In this document: one piece after another, positions 50,727 through 61,664 of the stretch
Position numbering within the stretch: position 1 is the stretch's first letter
How the letters are laid out: each line of letters begins with the position of its first letter
From: Nocardioides ochotonae
GTDB lineage: Bacteria > Actinomycetota > Actinomycetes > Propionibacteriales > Nocardioidaceae
Direction of reading: 5' to 3'
NCBI RefSeq assembly: GCF_011420305.2
Contig: NZ_CP061769.1
Coordinates: forward strand, 4,141,001 to 4,205,000
Length of the DNA: 64,000 bases
Notes under the pieces: generated by a model
Seen by the model: the letters and a program-made list of their open reading frames with translations, nothing else
Databases searched by the model: none
What the model was told of the DNA's origin: nothing
Made by a program: the position numbers and the translations under genes

Positions 50727-53263
50727 CGGGGCTGCCCCCGTCGCGCCGTGCGCGCGGTCGGCTGCGCGGTGAGCGGGTCCTCGGGCCAGGAGTGCTTGGG
50801 GTAGCGACCGCGCAGCTCGCCGCGCACCTGCGGGTAGGCCTGGGCCCAGAACGACGTCAGGTCGGCGGTCACCGCGACCGGGCGCCGGGCCGGGGACAGC
50901 AGGTGCAGCAGCAGCGGCACCCGGCCGTCGGCCACGGTGGGCGCGGCCCGCCAGCCGAAGACCTCCTGCAGGCGCACCGCGAGCACCGGCTGGTCGCCGG
51001 AGTAGTCGATGCGCACCGTCGAGCCGCTGGGCACCGCGACCCGCTCGGGGGCGAGCTCGTCGAGGCGTCCCGCCTCGGGCCAGGGAAGCAGTCGGCGCAG
51101 CGCGGTCACCAGGTCGACGCGGCGCAGGTCGCGACCGCCGCGCAGCCCGGCCAGCTCGGGCCCCAGCCAGCTCTCGACGGAGGCCGACAGCGCCTCGTCG
51201 GAGACGTCCGGCCACGGGTCGCCGAGCGCGCGGTGCAGGAACGCCAGCCGCGCCCGCAGCGCCGTGGCGGCCTCCGACCACGGCAGCAGCGCGAGCCCTT
51301 CGCGGCGCAGCGCCTCGCCCACGGCCGCCGCCACCAGCTCGGGGGCGGGGTCGGGCAGCGGCACCGAGGCGAGCTCGATCGCGCCGAGCCGCGTCGTACG
51401 ACGGGCGACCACGCGCCCCTCGCGCCAGGTGACCTCGTCGCGCTCGTGCCACAGCGACGGCGCGGCCTCCAGGGCCAGGTCCTCGCTCAGTGGTGCGGCC
51501 GCGCGCACGGTGGCGTCGCGCTGGCCGGGGCGGCGCTCGGCGTCGGCGACCACCAGCCACGGCAGCCCGGCGAGCGCACCCTGACCGGGCGCGAGCACGG
51601 CGCCGGTCCCGGACGCCATCAGGTACGACGTGGTCTCGCGGCGCCGCCGCGCGATCCGGTCCGGGTGCGCCAGGGCCACCACGAGGCCCACGGCCAGGTC
51701 ATCGGTGAGCGGGTCGCCCGCCGCACCGTCCGGGGCGCGCGGCACGGCGTCGAGCAGCCGCCGCACCTGGGTGCGCCACGCGCCCGCCGCCGGGCCGCCG
51801 CGGCGCATCGCCCGCAGCGCCGCGACCAGGTCGCCGTCGGGCACCCGGACGTCCTCGGCCAGCAGCGCGACCACCTCGGCGGCACGGCGCGCGCCGACCG
51901 GTCCGGCGCCGTCGAGCAGCGCCCGGGCCAGGCGCGGGTCGGCGCCCACCCGCGCGATCTCGCGGCCGCGCGCGGTCACCGCACCGTGCTCGTCCACGGC
52001 ACCGAGCGACGTCAGGGTGGCCCGGGCGGAGGCGAGCGCCGGGGCCGGCGGCGGGTCGAGGAGCGCGAGACCGGCGCCGTCCGGGCTGCCCCACACGGCC
52101 AGCTCGAGGGCGAACGCGGTCAGGTCGGCGGTGGCGATCTCGGGCGCCGGGTGCGGGTCGAGGTGGGTGTGCTCGACCTCCGACCAGCAGCGGTACGCCG
52201 CACCCGGGGCCTCGCGCCCGGCCCGCCCGGCGCGCTGCTCGGCGGCGGCCCGGCTGACCGGCACCGTCACCAGCCCCGCGAGCGCCCGGCGGTGGTCGGT
52301 GTGCGGGCGGCGGGTGAGGCCGGCATCGACGACCACCCGCACCCCGGGCACCGTCAGCGACGACTCGGCCACCGAGGTGGAGACCACCACCCGGCGGCGC
52401 GGGCCGGCGGTGAGCGCGAGGTCCTGCTCCGCGGTCGGCAGCCGCCCGTGCAGCGGGCGCACGTCGGCCGCCACCCCGCCGAGCCGGCGCACCACCCCGG
52501 ACACCTCGCCGACACCCGGCAGGAAGACCAGGACGTCGCCGGCCTGCTCGGCCAGGGCCCGCCGCGTGGTCGCCGCGACGTGGTCGAGGAAGGCAGGCGT
52601 CACGCCCCGCTCGTCGAGGCGTCGTACGCCGGGGGGCGGCGGGCACCAGTGCTGCGCGACGGGGTGCAGCGCGCCGGGCACCCCCACGACCGGCACCGGG
52701 CCGGCCCCCTCGGGGCCGTCCGGTCCGCCCAGCACGCCCGCGGTGCGCGCGGCCTCCACGGTCGCCGACATCGCGACCACCGCCAGGTCGGGGCGCAGGT
52801 GGGCGCGCACGTCGACCAGCAGCGCGAGGGTGAGGTCGACGTCGAGCTGGCGCTCGTGGACCTCGTCGAGGACCACCGCGGCCACGCCGGGCAGCTCCGG
52901 GTCTCGCTGGAGGCGGCGCAGCAGCACCCCGGTGGTCACCACCTCGATCCGGGTCGCCGGGCCGACCTGGCGCTCGCCGCGCACGGCGTACCCGACGGTG
53001 CCGCCGACCGGCTCGCCGAGCAGCTGGGCCAGACGTCGGGCGGCGGCGCGCGCGGCGATCCGGCGCGGCTGGGTGACCACGACCCGCCCGTCCCGGCCGA
53101 GGGCGACCGCGGGCGGCACCAGCGTGGTCTTGCCGGTCCCGGGCGGCGCGTGCAGCACCGCGGCGCCCCGGGTCGCGAGCGCCTCGGCCAGCGGTGCCAG
53201 CCCGGCCGCGACCGGCAGGTCGGGCGGCGCGGCCAGCAGCCGCTCGATCGGGTCGGAGCTCAC
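50723..53263 (-). CDS. hrpB: ATP-dependent helicase HrpB
   Basis: 846-aa DEAH-box helicase of the HrpB family. Motif I is APPGTGKTT, motif Ia TQPRRIAARAAARRL, motif II VVLDEVHERQ (DEVH), and motif VI EQRAGRAGREAPG. The helicase-associated domains and the HrpB-specific C-terminal region fill the remainder. Start is GTG 53263 (VSSDPIERLLAAPPDLPVAA); the frame continues upstream without homologous character. Function is probably in RNA metabolism; HrpB is not essential in E. coli. Last gene before its overlapping partner. Confidence 0.93.
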   Translation of the reverse strand: MSSDPIERLLAAPPDLPVAAGLAPLAEALATRGAAVLHAPPGTGKTTLVPPAVALGRDGRVVVTQPRRIAARAAARRLAQLLGEPVGGTVGYAVRGERQVGPATRIEVVTTGVLLRRLQRDPELPGVAAVVLDEVHERQLDVDLTLALLVDVRAHLRPDLAVVAMSATVEAARTAGVLGGPDGPEGAGPVPVVGVPGALHPVAQHWCPPPPGVRRLDERGVTPAFLDHVAATTRRALAEQAGDVLVFLPGVGEVSGVVRRLGGVAADVRPLHGRLPTAEQDLALTAGPRRRVVVSTSVAESSLTVPGVRVVVDAGLTRRPHTDHRRALAGLVTVPVSRAAAEQRAGRAGREAPGAAYRCWSEVEHTHLDPHPAPEIATADLTAFALELAVWGSPDGAGLALLDPPPAPALASARATLTSLGAVDEHGAVTARGREIARVGADPRLARALLDGAGPVGARRAAEVVALLAEDVRVPDGDLVAALRAMRRGGPAAGAWRTQVRRLLDAVPRAPDGAAGDPLTDDLAVGLVVALAHPDRIARRRRETTSYLMASGTGAVLAPGQGALAGLPWLVVADAERRPGQRDATVRAAAPLSEDLALEAAPSLWHERDEVTWREGRVVARRTTRLGAIELASVPLPDPAPELVAAAVGEALRREGLALLPWSEAATALRARLAFLHRALGDPWPDVSDEALSASVESWLGPELAGLRGGRDLRRVDLVTALRRLLPWPEAGRLDELAPERVAVPSGSTVRIDYSGDQPVLAVRLQEVFGWRAAPTVADGRVPLLLHLLSPARRPVAVTADLTSFWAQAYPQVRGELRGRYPKHSWPEDPLTAQPTARTARRGQPR

Positions 53264-53275
53264 CCCTGAAGTCTG

Positions 53276-53291
53276 CCCACCCTGCGGTGGG
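53276..53291 (-). terminator. short hairpin after acyl-CoA dehydrogenase
   Basis: CCCACC-CTGC-GGTGGG, just past the minus-strand dehydrogenase stop and before the hrpB start. Weak terminator candidate. Confidence 0.4.
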
Positions 53292-53292
53292 G

Positions 53293-54513
53293 TCAGCGGA
53301 TCGGGGCGCCGGAGATCGCGCGGGCGATCACCAGGCGCTGGATCTCCGAGGTGCCCTCGAAGACGGTGTAGATCTTGGCGTCGCGCGACCACCGCTCGAC
53401 GGGGTACTCGCGGGTGTAGCCGTTGCCGCCGAGCACCTGCATGGCCTGGGTGGTCACCTTCACCGCCGTCTCGCCGGCCACCAGCTTCGACATCGACCCC
53501 TCGGCCGCCTCGAAGGTCTTGCCCTGCGCCGCCATCCACGCCGCGCGCCAGACCAGCAGCCGGCTGGCGTCGATCGAGGTGCGCATGTCGGCGAGGGCGA
53601 ACGCGATCGCCTGGTTCTCGATGATCGGGCGCCCGAACTGCTCGCGGGTGCGGGCGTAGTCCAGCGCCACCTCGTAGGCCGCGCGCGCGATGCCGATCGC
53701 CTGCGCCCCGACGGCGGGGCGGGTGCGCTCGAAGGTCGCCATCGAGGCGTTGCCGCGCGCGCCGCCACCCTCGCGGGCCCGGGCCAGGCGGGCGTCGAGG
53801 CGCTCCTTGCCGCCGAGCAGGCAGCGCCCGGGCACCCGGACCCGGTCCAGGACGACCTCGGCGGTGTGCGAGGCGCGGATGCCGTGCTTGTGGAACTTCT
53901 GGCCCTGGCTGAGCCCGGGGGTGCCCCGCGGCACCAGGAAGCTCGCCTGCCCGCGGGTGCGCAGGTCGGGGTCGACCACCGCGGTGACCACGTGGACGTC
54001 GGCGATGCCGCCGTTGGTCGCCCAGGTCTTGGTGCCGGTGATCACCCACTCATCGCTCGCCTCGTCGTACGTCGCGCGCGTGCGCATCGCCCCGACGTCA
54101 CTGCCGGCGTCGGGCTCGGAGGAGCAGAACGCCGCGATCCGCAGGTCGCCCGGGGTGCCGAACATCTGCGGGGCCCACTCGCCGACCTGCTCGGGGGTGC
54201 CGTTGGAGCTGAGCGCCGCCGCGGCCAGTGCGCTGCCCACGATGGACAGCCCGATGCCGGCGTCGCCCCAGAACAGCTCCTCCATCGCGACCGGGAACCC
54301 CAGGCCGCTCGGGTCGAAGGACTGGGTGGCGAAGAAGTCGAGGGAGTACAGCCCGATCTTGGCGGCCTCCTCGAGCACCGGCCAGGGGAACTCCTCGCGC
54401 TCGTCCCACTCCGCAGCGGCCGGGCGCACGACTGCGGCGGCGAAGTCGTGCACCCACGCCCGCAGCTCGACGTGGTCGGGAGAGAGGTCGAAGGACGGCG
54501 AGGTCGAGGTCAC
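53293..54513 (-). CDS. acyl-CoA dehydrogenase
   Basis: 406-aa FAD-dependent acyl-CoA dehydrogenase. N-terminal helical domain (1-130), middle beta domain with AFCSSEPDAGSDVGAMRTRA and VITGTKTWATNG (binding FAD and substrate), then the C-terminal helical bundle ending in GNGYTREYPVERWSRDAKIY and FEGTSEIQRLVIARAI. The Glu in FEGTSEIQ is the catalytic base candidate. It may feed the fad pathway found elsewhere in the window. GTG start at 54513 overlaps the DUF1707 stop by 4 bases, so it belongs to the PadR operon. Confidence 0.93.
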   Translation of the reverse strand: MTSTSPSFDLSPDHVELRAWVHDFAAAVVRPAAAEWDEREEFPWPVLEEAAKIGLYSLDFFATQSFDPSGLGFPVAMEELFWGDAGIGLSIVGSALAAAALSSNGTPEQVGEWAPQMFGTPGDLRIAAFCSSEPDAGSDVGAMRTRATYDEASDEWVITGTKTWATNGGIADVHVVTAVVDPDLRTRGQASFLVPRGTPGLSQGQKFHKHGIRASHTAEVVLDRVRVPGRCLLGGKERLDARLARAREGGGARGNASMATFERTRPAVGAQAIGIARAAYEVALDYARTREQFGRPIIENQAIAFALADMRTSIDASRLLVWRAAWMAAQGKTFEAAEGSMSKLVAGETAVKVTTQAMQVLGGNGYTREYPVERWSRDAKIYTVFEGTSEIQRLVIARAISGAPIR

Positions 54514-54932
54514 ATCGAGGAGCGTAGTGACGGCGGCTGCCCCGCGCGGCCGGGTCCACGACGGCGCCGGGCGATCACGAACGCCACCGCCAGCGCGGCG
54601 AGGCCCAGCAGCACCGGCGCCCGGAGCACCAGCGCGAGGGCCAGGAGCACCAGCACGAGGGGCAGGGCCCGCGGGCCGCGGTGGCCGCGCGCCTCGCACC
54701 CGGCGGGCACCGCGCCGCCCGGCGCCGGGCCGGCACCGGCCTCGGGGGCGGGCAGGTCGGTGAAGACCGGAGCCAGCTCGCCCTGGGTGCGCGCCGCCCA
54801 GATGCGCTCCAGGCGCTCGGCGTGCTCGTCGGCGTCGAGGCGCCCCTCGACGTAGTGCGCGGCCAGTGCGTCCGCCGCACGCTGCCGCTCGGCGTCGCCG
54901 ATGCGCAGGCGGGCGGCCTCCATGGCGCTCAC
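54510..54932 (-). CDS. DUF1707 domain membrane protein
   Basis: 140-aa protein. The N-terminal DUF1707 motif (LRIGDAERQRAADALAAHYV, then GRLDADEHAERLERIWAART) covers residues 8-50, followed by a Pro/Gly linker and two hydrophobic helices near 90-123, with a basic C-terminal tail. DUF1707 is an actinobacterial regulatory-looking domain of unknown function. GTG at 54932 overlaps the PadR stop; ATG 54923 is an alternative. Its stop overlaps the acyl-CoA dehydrogenase start. Confidence 0.88.
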   Translation of the reverse strand: MSAMEAARLRIGDAERQRAADALAAHYVEGRLDADEHAERLERIWAARTQGELAPVFTDLPAPEAGAGPAPGGAVPAGCEARGHRGPRALPLVLVLLALALVLRAPVLLGLAALAVAFVIARRRRGPGRAGQPPSLRSSM

Positions 54933-55804
54933 GACCGCTCACCGCCGTCGCTGTGCCCGTCGCCGGTGCCGTCCGCCTCGGGGCTGCCGGCGGGGTCGGT
55001 GGCGTCCGGCGCGTCCGGGGCGCCGTCGGCGCCCTCGGGGTCGGCCAGCACGCCGTACAGCCGGCGGCGCGCGTCGACGAGGATCTCGATGGCCGCGGCC
55101 TTCTGCTGCGGCGTACCGGTGGTGACCACCTGCCAGACCGCGCTCATCACCTGCCCGATCTCGGGCTTCAGGTCGGTGCCGCCGGGCTGGGTCTCCCCGT
55201 CCCGGTCGGAGCCCGCGTGCGAGGTGTCCTCGAACGGCGCCCAGACCGCGGCGAGGTCCTCGGCGTGCTCGCCGACGTAGGTCACCCCGGCCTGGGTGAG
55301 GCGCAGCGAGCGCCGGCCGCGCTCGGAGGTGGTCTCGACGAGCCCCTCGTCCTCCAGCTGCTGGATGGTCGGGTAGACCGAGCCGGGGCTCGGTTTCCAC
55401 ACGCCGCCCGAACGGGCCTCGATCTGCTGGATCACCTGGTAGCCGTTGAGCGTGTCCCCGGCGCGCTCCGCCGTGGCGAGCACGTCGAGGATCGCCGAGC
55501 GCACGTCGCCGCGGCGCACCCGCGGCCCGCGACGCTCCTCGGTCCCGGGCTGGCCGAAGCCGAAGATCCCGGCCAGCCACGGCGGCGGTCCGCCGTGGCC
55601 ACCCGGGCCACCGGCCCAGCCCGGCCCGCCGCCGGGACGGCGGTGCCCACGGCGTCCGCCCTCGAAGCCCCAGGCGCCCGGCCCGCCGCGGTGCTGCTGG
55701 CGCAGCCCGTCGACGTCCTGCGCGAACTGGCGGCCGAGCTCGGCGCCCCACCGGCCGAGGTCGCGCCCCAGCCCGCCGCCTCCACATGCCTCTTCGGATC
55801 CCAT
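54929..55804 (-). CDS. PadR family transcriptional regulator with long glycine-rich N-terminus
   Basis: 291-aa regulator. An unusual 90-residue Gly/Pro/Arg-rich low-complexity region (residues 5-95) precedes the PadR winged helix (RRGDVRSAILDVLATAERAG, then GSVYPTIQQLEDEGLVETTS). The C-terminal 70 residues are acidic and Asp/Gly/Pro-rich. The Gly-rich extension is common among actinobacterial PadRs. ATG 55804 has a GGGAAGGAG ribosome site. A perfect 12-bp palindrome 33 bases upstream is its probable operator; it likely represses its own operon (PadR, DUF1707, acyl-CoA dehydrogenase). Confidence 0.92.
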   Translation of the reverse strand: MGSEEACGGGGLGRDLGRWGAELGRQFAQDVDGLRQQHRGGPGAWGFEGGRRGHRRPGGGPGWAGGPGGHGGPPPWLAGIFGFGQPGTEERRGPRVRRGDVRSAILDVLATAERAGDTLNGYQVIQQIEARSGGVWKPSPGSVYPTIQQLEDEGLVETTSERGRRSLRLTQAGVTYVGEHAEDLAAVWAPFEDTSHAGSDRDGETQPGGTDLKPEIGQVMSAVWQVVTTGTPQQKAAAIEILVDARRRLYGVLADPEGADGAPDAPDATDPAGSPEADGTGDGHSDGGERS

Positions 55805-55836
55805 GACCGCTCCTTCCCTCACGTCTCGTTCCCATA

Positions 55837-55848
55837 GCGATATATCGC
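55837..55848. promoter_or_regulatory. perfect palindrome, PadR operator
   Basis: GCGATATATCGC, a perfect 12-bp palindrome with an AT-rich core in a GC-rich promoter, 33-44 bases upstream of the padR ATG. It matches the ATAT-centred operators known for PadR proteins. Confidence 0.65.
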
Positions 55849-55888
55849 GATCGTACGGCGGTGAAGGACACCGAACAAGCGGCCGTGC

Positions 55889-55900
55889 TGACATTTGTCA
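55889..55900. promoter_or_regulatory. inverted repeat upstream of ABC exporter operon
   Basis: TGACA-TT-TGTCA, perfect 5-bp arms, 61 bases before the ATPase ATG. A LuxR-type response regulator encoded in the same operon could bind here; the site faces away from the PadR palindrome. Confidence 0.5.
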
Positions 55901-55960
55901 TGGCCGATCGGTGATGCCACGCACTGCCGCCGGGCCCCGACGCACGGCATCGTCGGAGGC

Positions 55961-56956
55961 ATGCGATCCACCGTGCCCCGCACCCCCGACGACACCCCCG
56001 CCGTCCGACTGCGCGGGGTCCGCCGCACCTACGGCACCGGGGACTCCCGGTTCGAGGCCGTGCGCGGCGTCGACCTCGACGTGGCCCGCGGCAGCGTGGT
56101 CGCCCTGCTCGGCACCAACGGCGCGGGCAAGACCTCGCTGCTGGAGGTCGTCGAGGGCCTCGCCCCCGCCAGCGGCGGCACGATCGAGGTCCTCGGCCTG
56201 GACCCGGTCGCCGACCGCGCGGAGGTACGCCGTCGTACCGGCGTGCTGCTGCAGCGCAGCGGCTTCGCCGCCGACCTCACCGTGCGCGAGACCCTCGAGA
56301 TGTGGGCCACGACGCTGAGCACCCCACGCCCGGTCGCCGAGGGCCTGGCCCTGCTCGACCTCGAGGGCCGCGCCGACACCCGGGTCGGGGCGCTCTCCGG
56401 CGGCGAGCAGCGCCGCCTCGACCTCTCCTGCACGCTGCTCGGTGACCCCGAGCTGGTGCTGCTCGACGAGCCCACCACCGGCCTGGACCCCGAGAGCCGC
56501 CAGCGGCTGTGGGAGCTGGTGCGCGGGCTGCGCGACGCCGGGCGCACGGTGGTGCTCTGCACCCACCACCTCGAGGAGGCCGAGGAGCTGGCCGACCGGA
56601 TCGCGATCATGCACGGCGGGCTGATCGTGCGCGACGGCACCGCCGCCGAGATCACCGCCGCGCGCCCCTCCCGGGTCCGGTTCGGCGCCGTCGCCATGCC
56701 GCTGCCCGACGCCGGGTCCCTGGGGGCGCAGAGGGTGCACACCGAGCACGCCGTGACCACCGTCGAGACCCGCGACCTGCAGGCGACGCTCACCGCGCTG
56801 CTCACCTGGGCCGGGCGCCACGGCGTACGCCTCGAGGGCCTCGACGCCCGGACCGCGAGCCTGGAGTCGGTGTTCCTCGACATCGCCCGCGAGCCCGTCG
56901 ACCGCACGAGCGAGCCCGCATCCCACCAGACCGCCCTCGAAGGGACTTCGCGATGA
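55961..56956 (+). CDS. ABC exporter ATP-binding protein (DrrA/LnrL-like)
   Basis: 331-aa ATPase. Walker A GTNGAGKTS, signature LSGGEQRRL, Walker B LVLLDEPTTGLDPE and the switch His in CTHHLEEAEELAD all fit the DrrA/CcmA-type exporters. A C-terminal extension after residue 230 is typical of antibiotic-exporter ATPases. ATG 55961 has a CGGAGG ribosome site. The order ATPase, permease, NarL-type kinase and regulator matches linearmycin/bacitracin-type export-and-sense operons, so export of a membrane-active compound is likely. Overlaps the permease start by 4. Confidence 0.94.
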   Translation: MRSTVPRTPDDTPAVRLRGVRRTYGTGDSRFEAVRGVDLDVARGSVVALLGTNGAGKTSLLEVVEGLAPASGGTIEVLGLDPVADRAEVRRRTGVLLQRSGFAADLTVRETLEMWATTLSTPRPVAEGLALLDLEGRADTRVGALSGGEQRRLDLSCTLLGDPELVLLDEPTTGLDPESRQRLWELVRGLRDAGRTVVLCTHHLEEAEELADRIAIMHGGLIVRDGTAAEITAARPSRVRFGAVAMPLPDAGSLGAQRVHTEHAVTTVETRDLQATLTALLTWAGRHGVRLEGLDARTASLESVFLDIAREPVDRTSEPASHQTALEGTSR

Positions 56957-57762
56957 GCACCCTCGCCCCCACCGACTCCGCGACCCCGTCGCCGGCCCGC
57001 GCCTCGCTGCGCCGGGTGCGCGGCCTGGTCCGCGCCAACGCACGCCTGGTCGTGCGCAACCGGCTGACGCTGTCCTACGCCGTCGTCCTGCCGCTGCTGC
57101 CGCTGCTGCTGGTGCTCGGTGGTGACCGCGGCGCGATCGGCCCGGGCGCCGCCTCGGTGATCACCGTGGTGATGCTCGCGCTGCTGTTCCCGGTCTTCTA
57201 CAACACCCTCTCGATGGTCGTGACCCGCCGCGACGAGCTGGTGCTCAAGCGGCTGCGCACCGGGGAGGTGCGTGACGGCGAGCTGCTGGTCTCGCTCGCC
57301 GCCCCGGGCGCGATCATCGCGATGCTGATCGGGGTCGTGACCATCCCGGCGGCTCTGGCCCTCGGCGTACCCGCCCCGCAGGCGCCGGTGCTCTACCTGC
57401 TGACGATCGCCGTGGCGTCGGTGACCCTGGCCACCCTGGCCTTCTGGACCGCCGCGTGGACCCGCAACGCCGAGGCGGCCCAGCTCACCAGCATGCCGGT
57501 GATGGCGCTGCTGGTCGCCGGCCAGCTCGCGGTCGGCTTCCCCGAGGAGGTCCGGCGCTGGATCGCCTACACGCCCGGTGGCGCGGTCACCGACCTGGTG
57601 CGCGGCTCGTGGTTCGGCCTCGGCCCCGACGACGCCGACCCGACCCTCGACACCCTGGGCGCCTGGGCCGGCGCCGGCGTACCGCTGCTGGTGCTGGTCG
57701 CCTGGACGGTCCTGGGCGGCTGGCTCACCGCCCGATCCATGCGCTGGGAGCCGCGCGCCTGA
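56953..57762 (+). CDS. ABC-2 type exporter permease
   Basis: 269-aa ABC-2 family membrane protein with six hydrophobic helices (about 38-56, 62-85, 107-133, 141-166, 172-190 and 232-252). LKRLRTGEVRDGELLVS is the characteristic cytoplasmic coupling segment between helices 2 and 3. It works with the preceding ATPase, whose stop it overlaps (ATGA). Its gene is followed 62 bases later by the sensor kinase. Substrate not determined. Confidence 0.92.
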   Translation: MSTLAPTDSATPSPARASLRRVRGLVRANARLVVRNRLTLSYAVVLPLLPLLLVLGGDRGAIGPGAASVITVVMLALLFPVFYNTLSMVVTRRDELVLKRLRTGEVRDGELLVSLAAPGAIIAMLIGVVTIPAALALGVPAPQAPVLYLLTIAVASVTLATLAFWTAAWTRNAEAAQLTSMPVMALLVAGQLAVGFPEEVRRWIAYTPGGAVTDLVRGSWFGLGPDDADPTLDTLGAWAGAGVPLLVLVAWTVLGGWLTARSMRWEPRA

Positions 57763-57824
57763 GGCCTCCGCGCCGGGCACAATGGCGCCCACCCGACCAC
57801 CGACGGCCCAGGAGCGGAGACCCG

Positions 57825-59012
57825 ATGAGCACACGCTGGTGGCGTTGGGCCGACCGCGACGAGGTCTCCCGGGTGGACGCCTACACCCGGCAGTCACTCC
57901 ACCTGCTGCTGTGGGGGTCGCCGCTCTTCCTCGCGCTGCAGGCCCTGCCCCGGGTGCCGGAGGACCAGACGGGGCTCGCGGCCGGCATCGTCGCGGCGGG
58001 CCTGACGGTCTGCGTGCCCGCGACCGTGGTGCTGCGCGACGTGATGGAGGCGCACCCGCGGGCGGGGTCCCTGCCCCGGCGCGCGGTGCCGTTCCTTGCG
58101 CTGCTCGCCGTGGCGTACGTCGCGGCGCTGTGGCTGCCCACCGAGACCCGGGGCCTGGCGGTGATGCTGCTGTGGAGCGCGCTGGCCTGGTCGCTGGGCG
58201 GGCTGCGCGGGCGGGTGGCCACCGGCGTGCTGCTCGCGGCGCTCACGCTGACCCCGGCCCTCGCGTCCCGCGAGCCGATGACGGCCCTGCTCGGGCTGGG
58301 TGTGGGCGCGTTCTTCGTCTTCACCGTGCGGGTCTCGCTGTGGCTGCTGGCGGTGGTCCGTGAGCTCGACGAGGCGCGGAGCACCCGGGCCGCGCTGGCG
58401 GTCGCGGAGGAGCGGCTGCGCTTCTCCCGCGACGTCCACGACGTGCTCGGGCGCCAGCTCTCCGTCATCGGGGTGCAGGCCGAGCTGGCCGCAACGCTCG
58501 CCGAGCGGGGCGACCCGGGCGCCGCGGCACGGATGCAGGAGGTCCGCGCCGCCGCCCACGAGGCGCTGCGCGAGGCCCGCGAGCTGGCGCGCGGCTACCG
58601 CGCCACCGACTGGCACCAGGAGGTCGAGGGGGCCCGCTCGCTGCTGCGCTCGGCCGGCACCGAGGTCGAGCTGGCCGTCGACGACCTGCCGCCCGCCTGG
58701 CACGAGCCGGCCGCCTGGGTGGTGCGCGAGGCGGTCACCAACATCCTGCGCCACTCCGCCGCCACCCGGGTGGAGGTCCGCTACGCCGACGGCGAGCTGT
58801 GCGTCACCAACGACCGACCGGCCCCCGCAGGCGCCCAGGTCGGGACCGGACTGCGGAGCCTGTCGGACCGGTTGGTGCCGTTGGGTGCGGCGCTGCGGAC
58901 CGCGCACACCCCGGAGCGCTTCACCGTGGTCGCGGCCCTGCCCGGCACGGCCCCCGCGGCGGTCCCGGCCGCCGGGGCGGGGCTGGTCGCGACCGAGGGC
59001 GGTGCCCGATGA
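57825..59012 (+). CDS. sensor histidine kinase (HisKA_3/NarL type)
   Basis: 395-aa membrane kinase. Five to six helices in residues 24-180 with short loops, then the HisKA_3 block FSRDVHDVLGRQLSVIGVQA with phospho-His H205, and an HATPase with VREAVTNILRHSAATRVEV and GTGLRSLSDRLVPLGAAL. ATG 57825 has a GGAGCGGAGA ribosome site. It presumably senses the exporter's substrate or membrane stress and signals to the overlapping regulator. It resembles the LnrJ/DesK class. Confidence 0.93.
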   Translation: MSTRWWRWADRDEVSRVDAYTRQSLHLLLWGSPLFLALQALPRVPEDQTGLAAGIVAAGLTVCVPATVVLRDVMEAHPRAGSLPRRAVPFLALLAVAYVAALWLPTETRGLAVMLLWSALAWSLGGLRGRVATGVLLAALTLTPALASREPMTALLGLGVGAFFVFTVRVSLWLLAVVRELDEARSTRAALAVAEERLRFSRDVHDVLGRQLSVIGVQAELAATLAERGDPGAAARMQEVRAAAHEALREARELARGYRATDWHQEVEGARSLLRSAGTEVELAVDDLPPAWHEPAAWVVREAVTNILRHSAATRVEVRYADGELCVTNDRPAPAGAQVGTGLRSLSDRLVPLGAALRTAHTPERFTVVAALPGTAPAAVPAAGAGLVATEGGAR

Positions 59013-59614
59013 TCCGGCTGCTCCTCGCCGACGACGAGAACCTGATCCGGGTCGCGCTGGCCCAGCTCCTCGAGCTCGAGGACGACCTGGTGGTCGTCGG
59101 CCAGGCCGCCTCCGGCCCCGAGGCGCTCGCGGTGGCCCGCGCCGAGCGCCCCGACGTCGCCGTGCTCGACCTGCAGATGCCCGGCCTCGACGGGATCGGC
59201 GTCGCGGAGGCCCTGGCCGCCGAGCTGCCCGGCTGTGGGGTGGTGATGGTGACCGGGCACGGGCGCCCCGGCCACCTCAAGCGGGCCCTGGGCGTCGGCG
59301 TGCGCGGCTTCCTGCCCAAGACCACCTCGGCGAGCACGCTGGCCCGCGTCGTACGCGACGTCCACGGCGGGCGCCGCTACGTCGACCCCGAGCTCGCCGC
59401 GGAGGCGATGGCCGCCGGGGACAGCCCGCTGACCCCGCGGGAGGCCGACGTGCTGGAGCTGGCCGCCGATGGCGCGCCCGTGGAGGACATCGCCCGCCGT
59501 GCCTCGCTCAGCCCCGGCACGGTGCGCAACTACCTCTCCAGCGCGACCTCCAAGCTGGGCGCGGCCAACCGGCACGACGCCTGCGCGACCGCGCGCCGCC
59601 TCGGCTGGATCTGA
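59009..59614 (+). CDS. LuxR/NarL-type response regulator
   Basis: 201-aa two-component regulator. Receiver: DDE at 8-10, phospho-Asp D54 in VAVLDLQMPGLDG, Thr in MVTGHGRPG and Lys in FLPKTTSA. The DNA-binding helix-turn-helix is LTPREADVLELAADGAPVED, then SLSPGTVRNYLSSATSKLGA. ATG 59009 overlaps the kinase stop (ATGA). Converges on the M3 peptidase gene with 20 bases between the stops. Likely target is the ABC operon it belongs to. Confidence 0.94.
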   Translation: MIRLLLADDENLIRVALAQLLELEDDLVVVGQAASGPEALAVARAERPDVAVLDLQMPGLDGIGVAEALAAELPGCGVVMVTGHGRPGHLKRALGVGVRGFLPKTTSASTLARVVRDVHGGRRYVDPELAAEAMAAGDSPLTPREADVLELAADGAPVEDIARRASLSPGTVRNYLSSATSKLGAANRHDACATARRLGWI

Positions 59615-59634
59615 GGCGGGCGGGTCGGAGCGGA

Positions 59635-61578
<1,944 letters not shown>

Positions 61579-61651
61579 GGGCGTCAGCCTGCCACGCGCC
61601 GGGGACGGTCCGCGATCGGTCATCGTGCCCGCGCGCCGCTTCCGCTGGCCC

Positions 61652-61657
61652 TACGAT
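61652..61657 (+). promoter_or_regulatory. -10 box of leaderless promoter for GH6 gene
   Basis: TACGAT 7 bases upstream of the ATG at 61665. Confidence 0.5.
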
Positions 61658-61664
61658 CCGAGCC

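Noticed and set aside
50792..53269. 825-codon plus-strand frame opposite hrpB
   Set aside because: Shadow of the helicase gene; composition is typical of antisense GC-rich frames.
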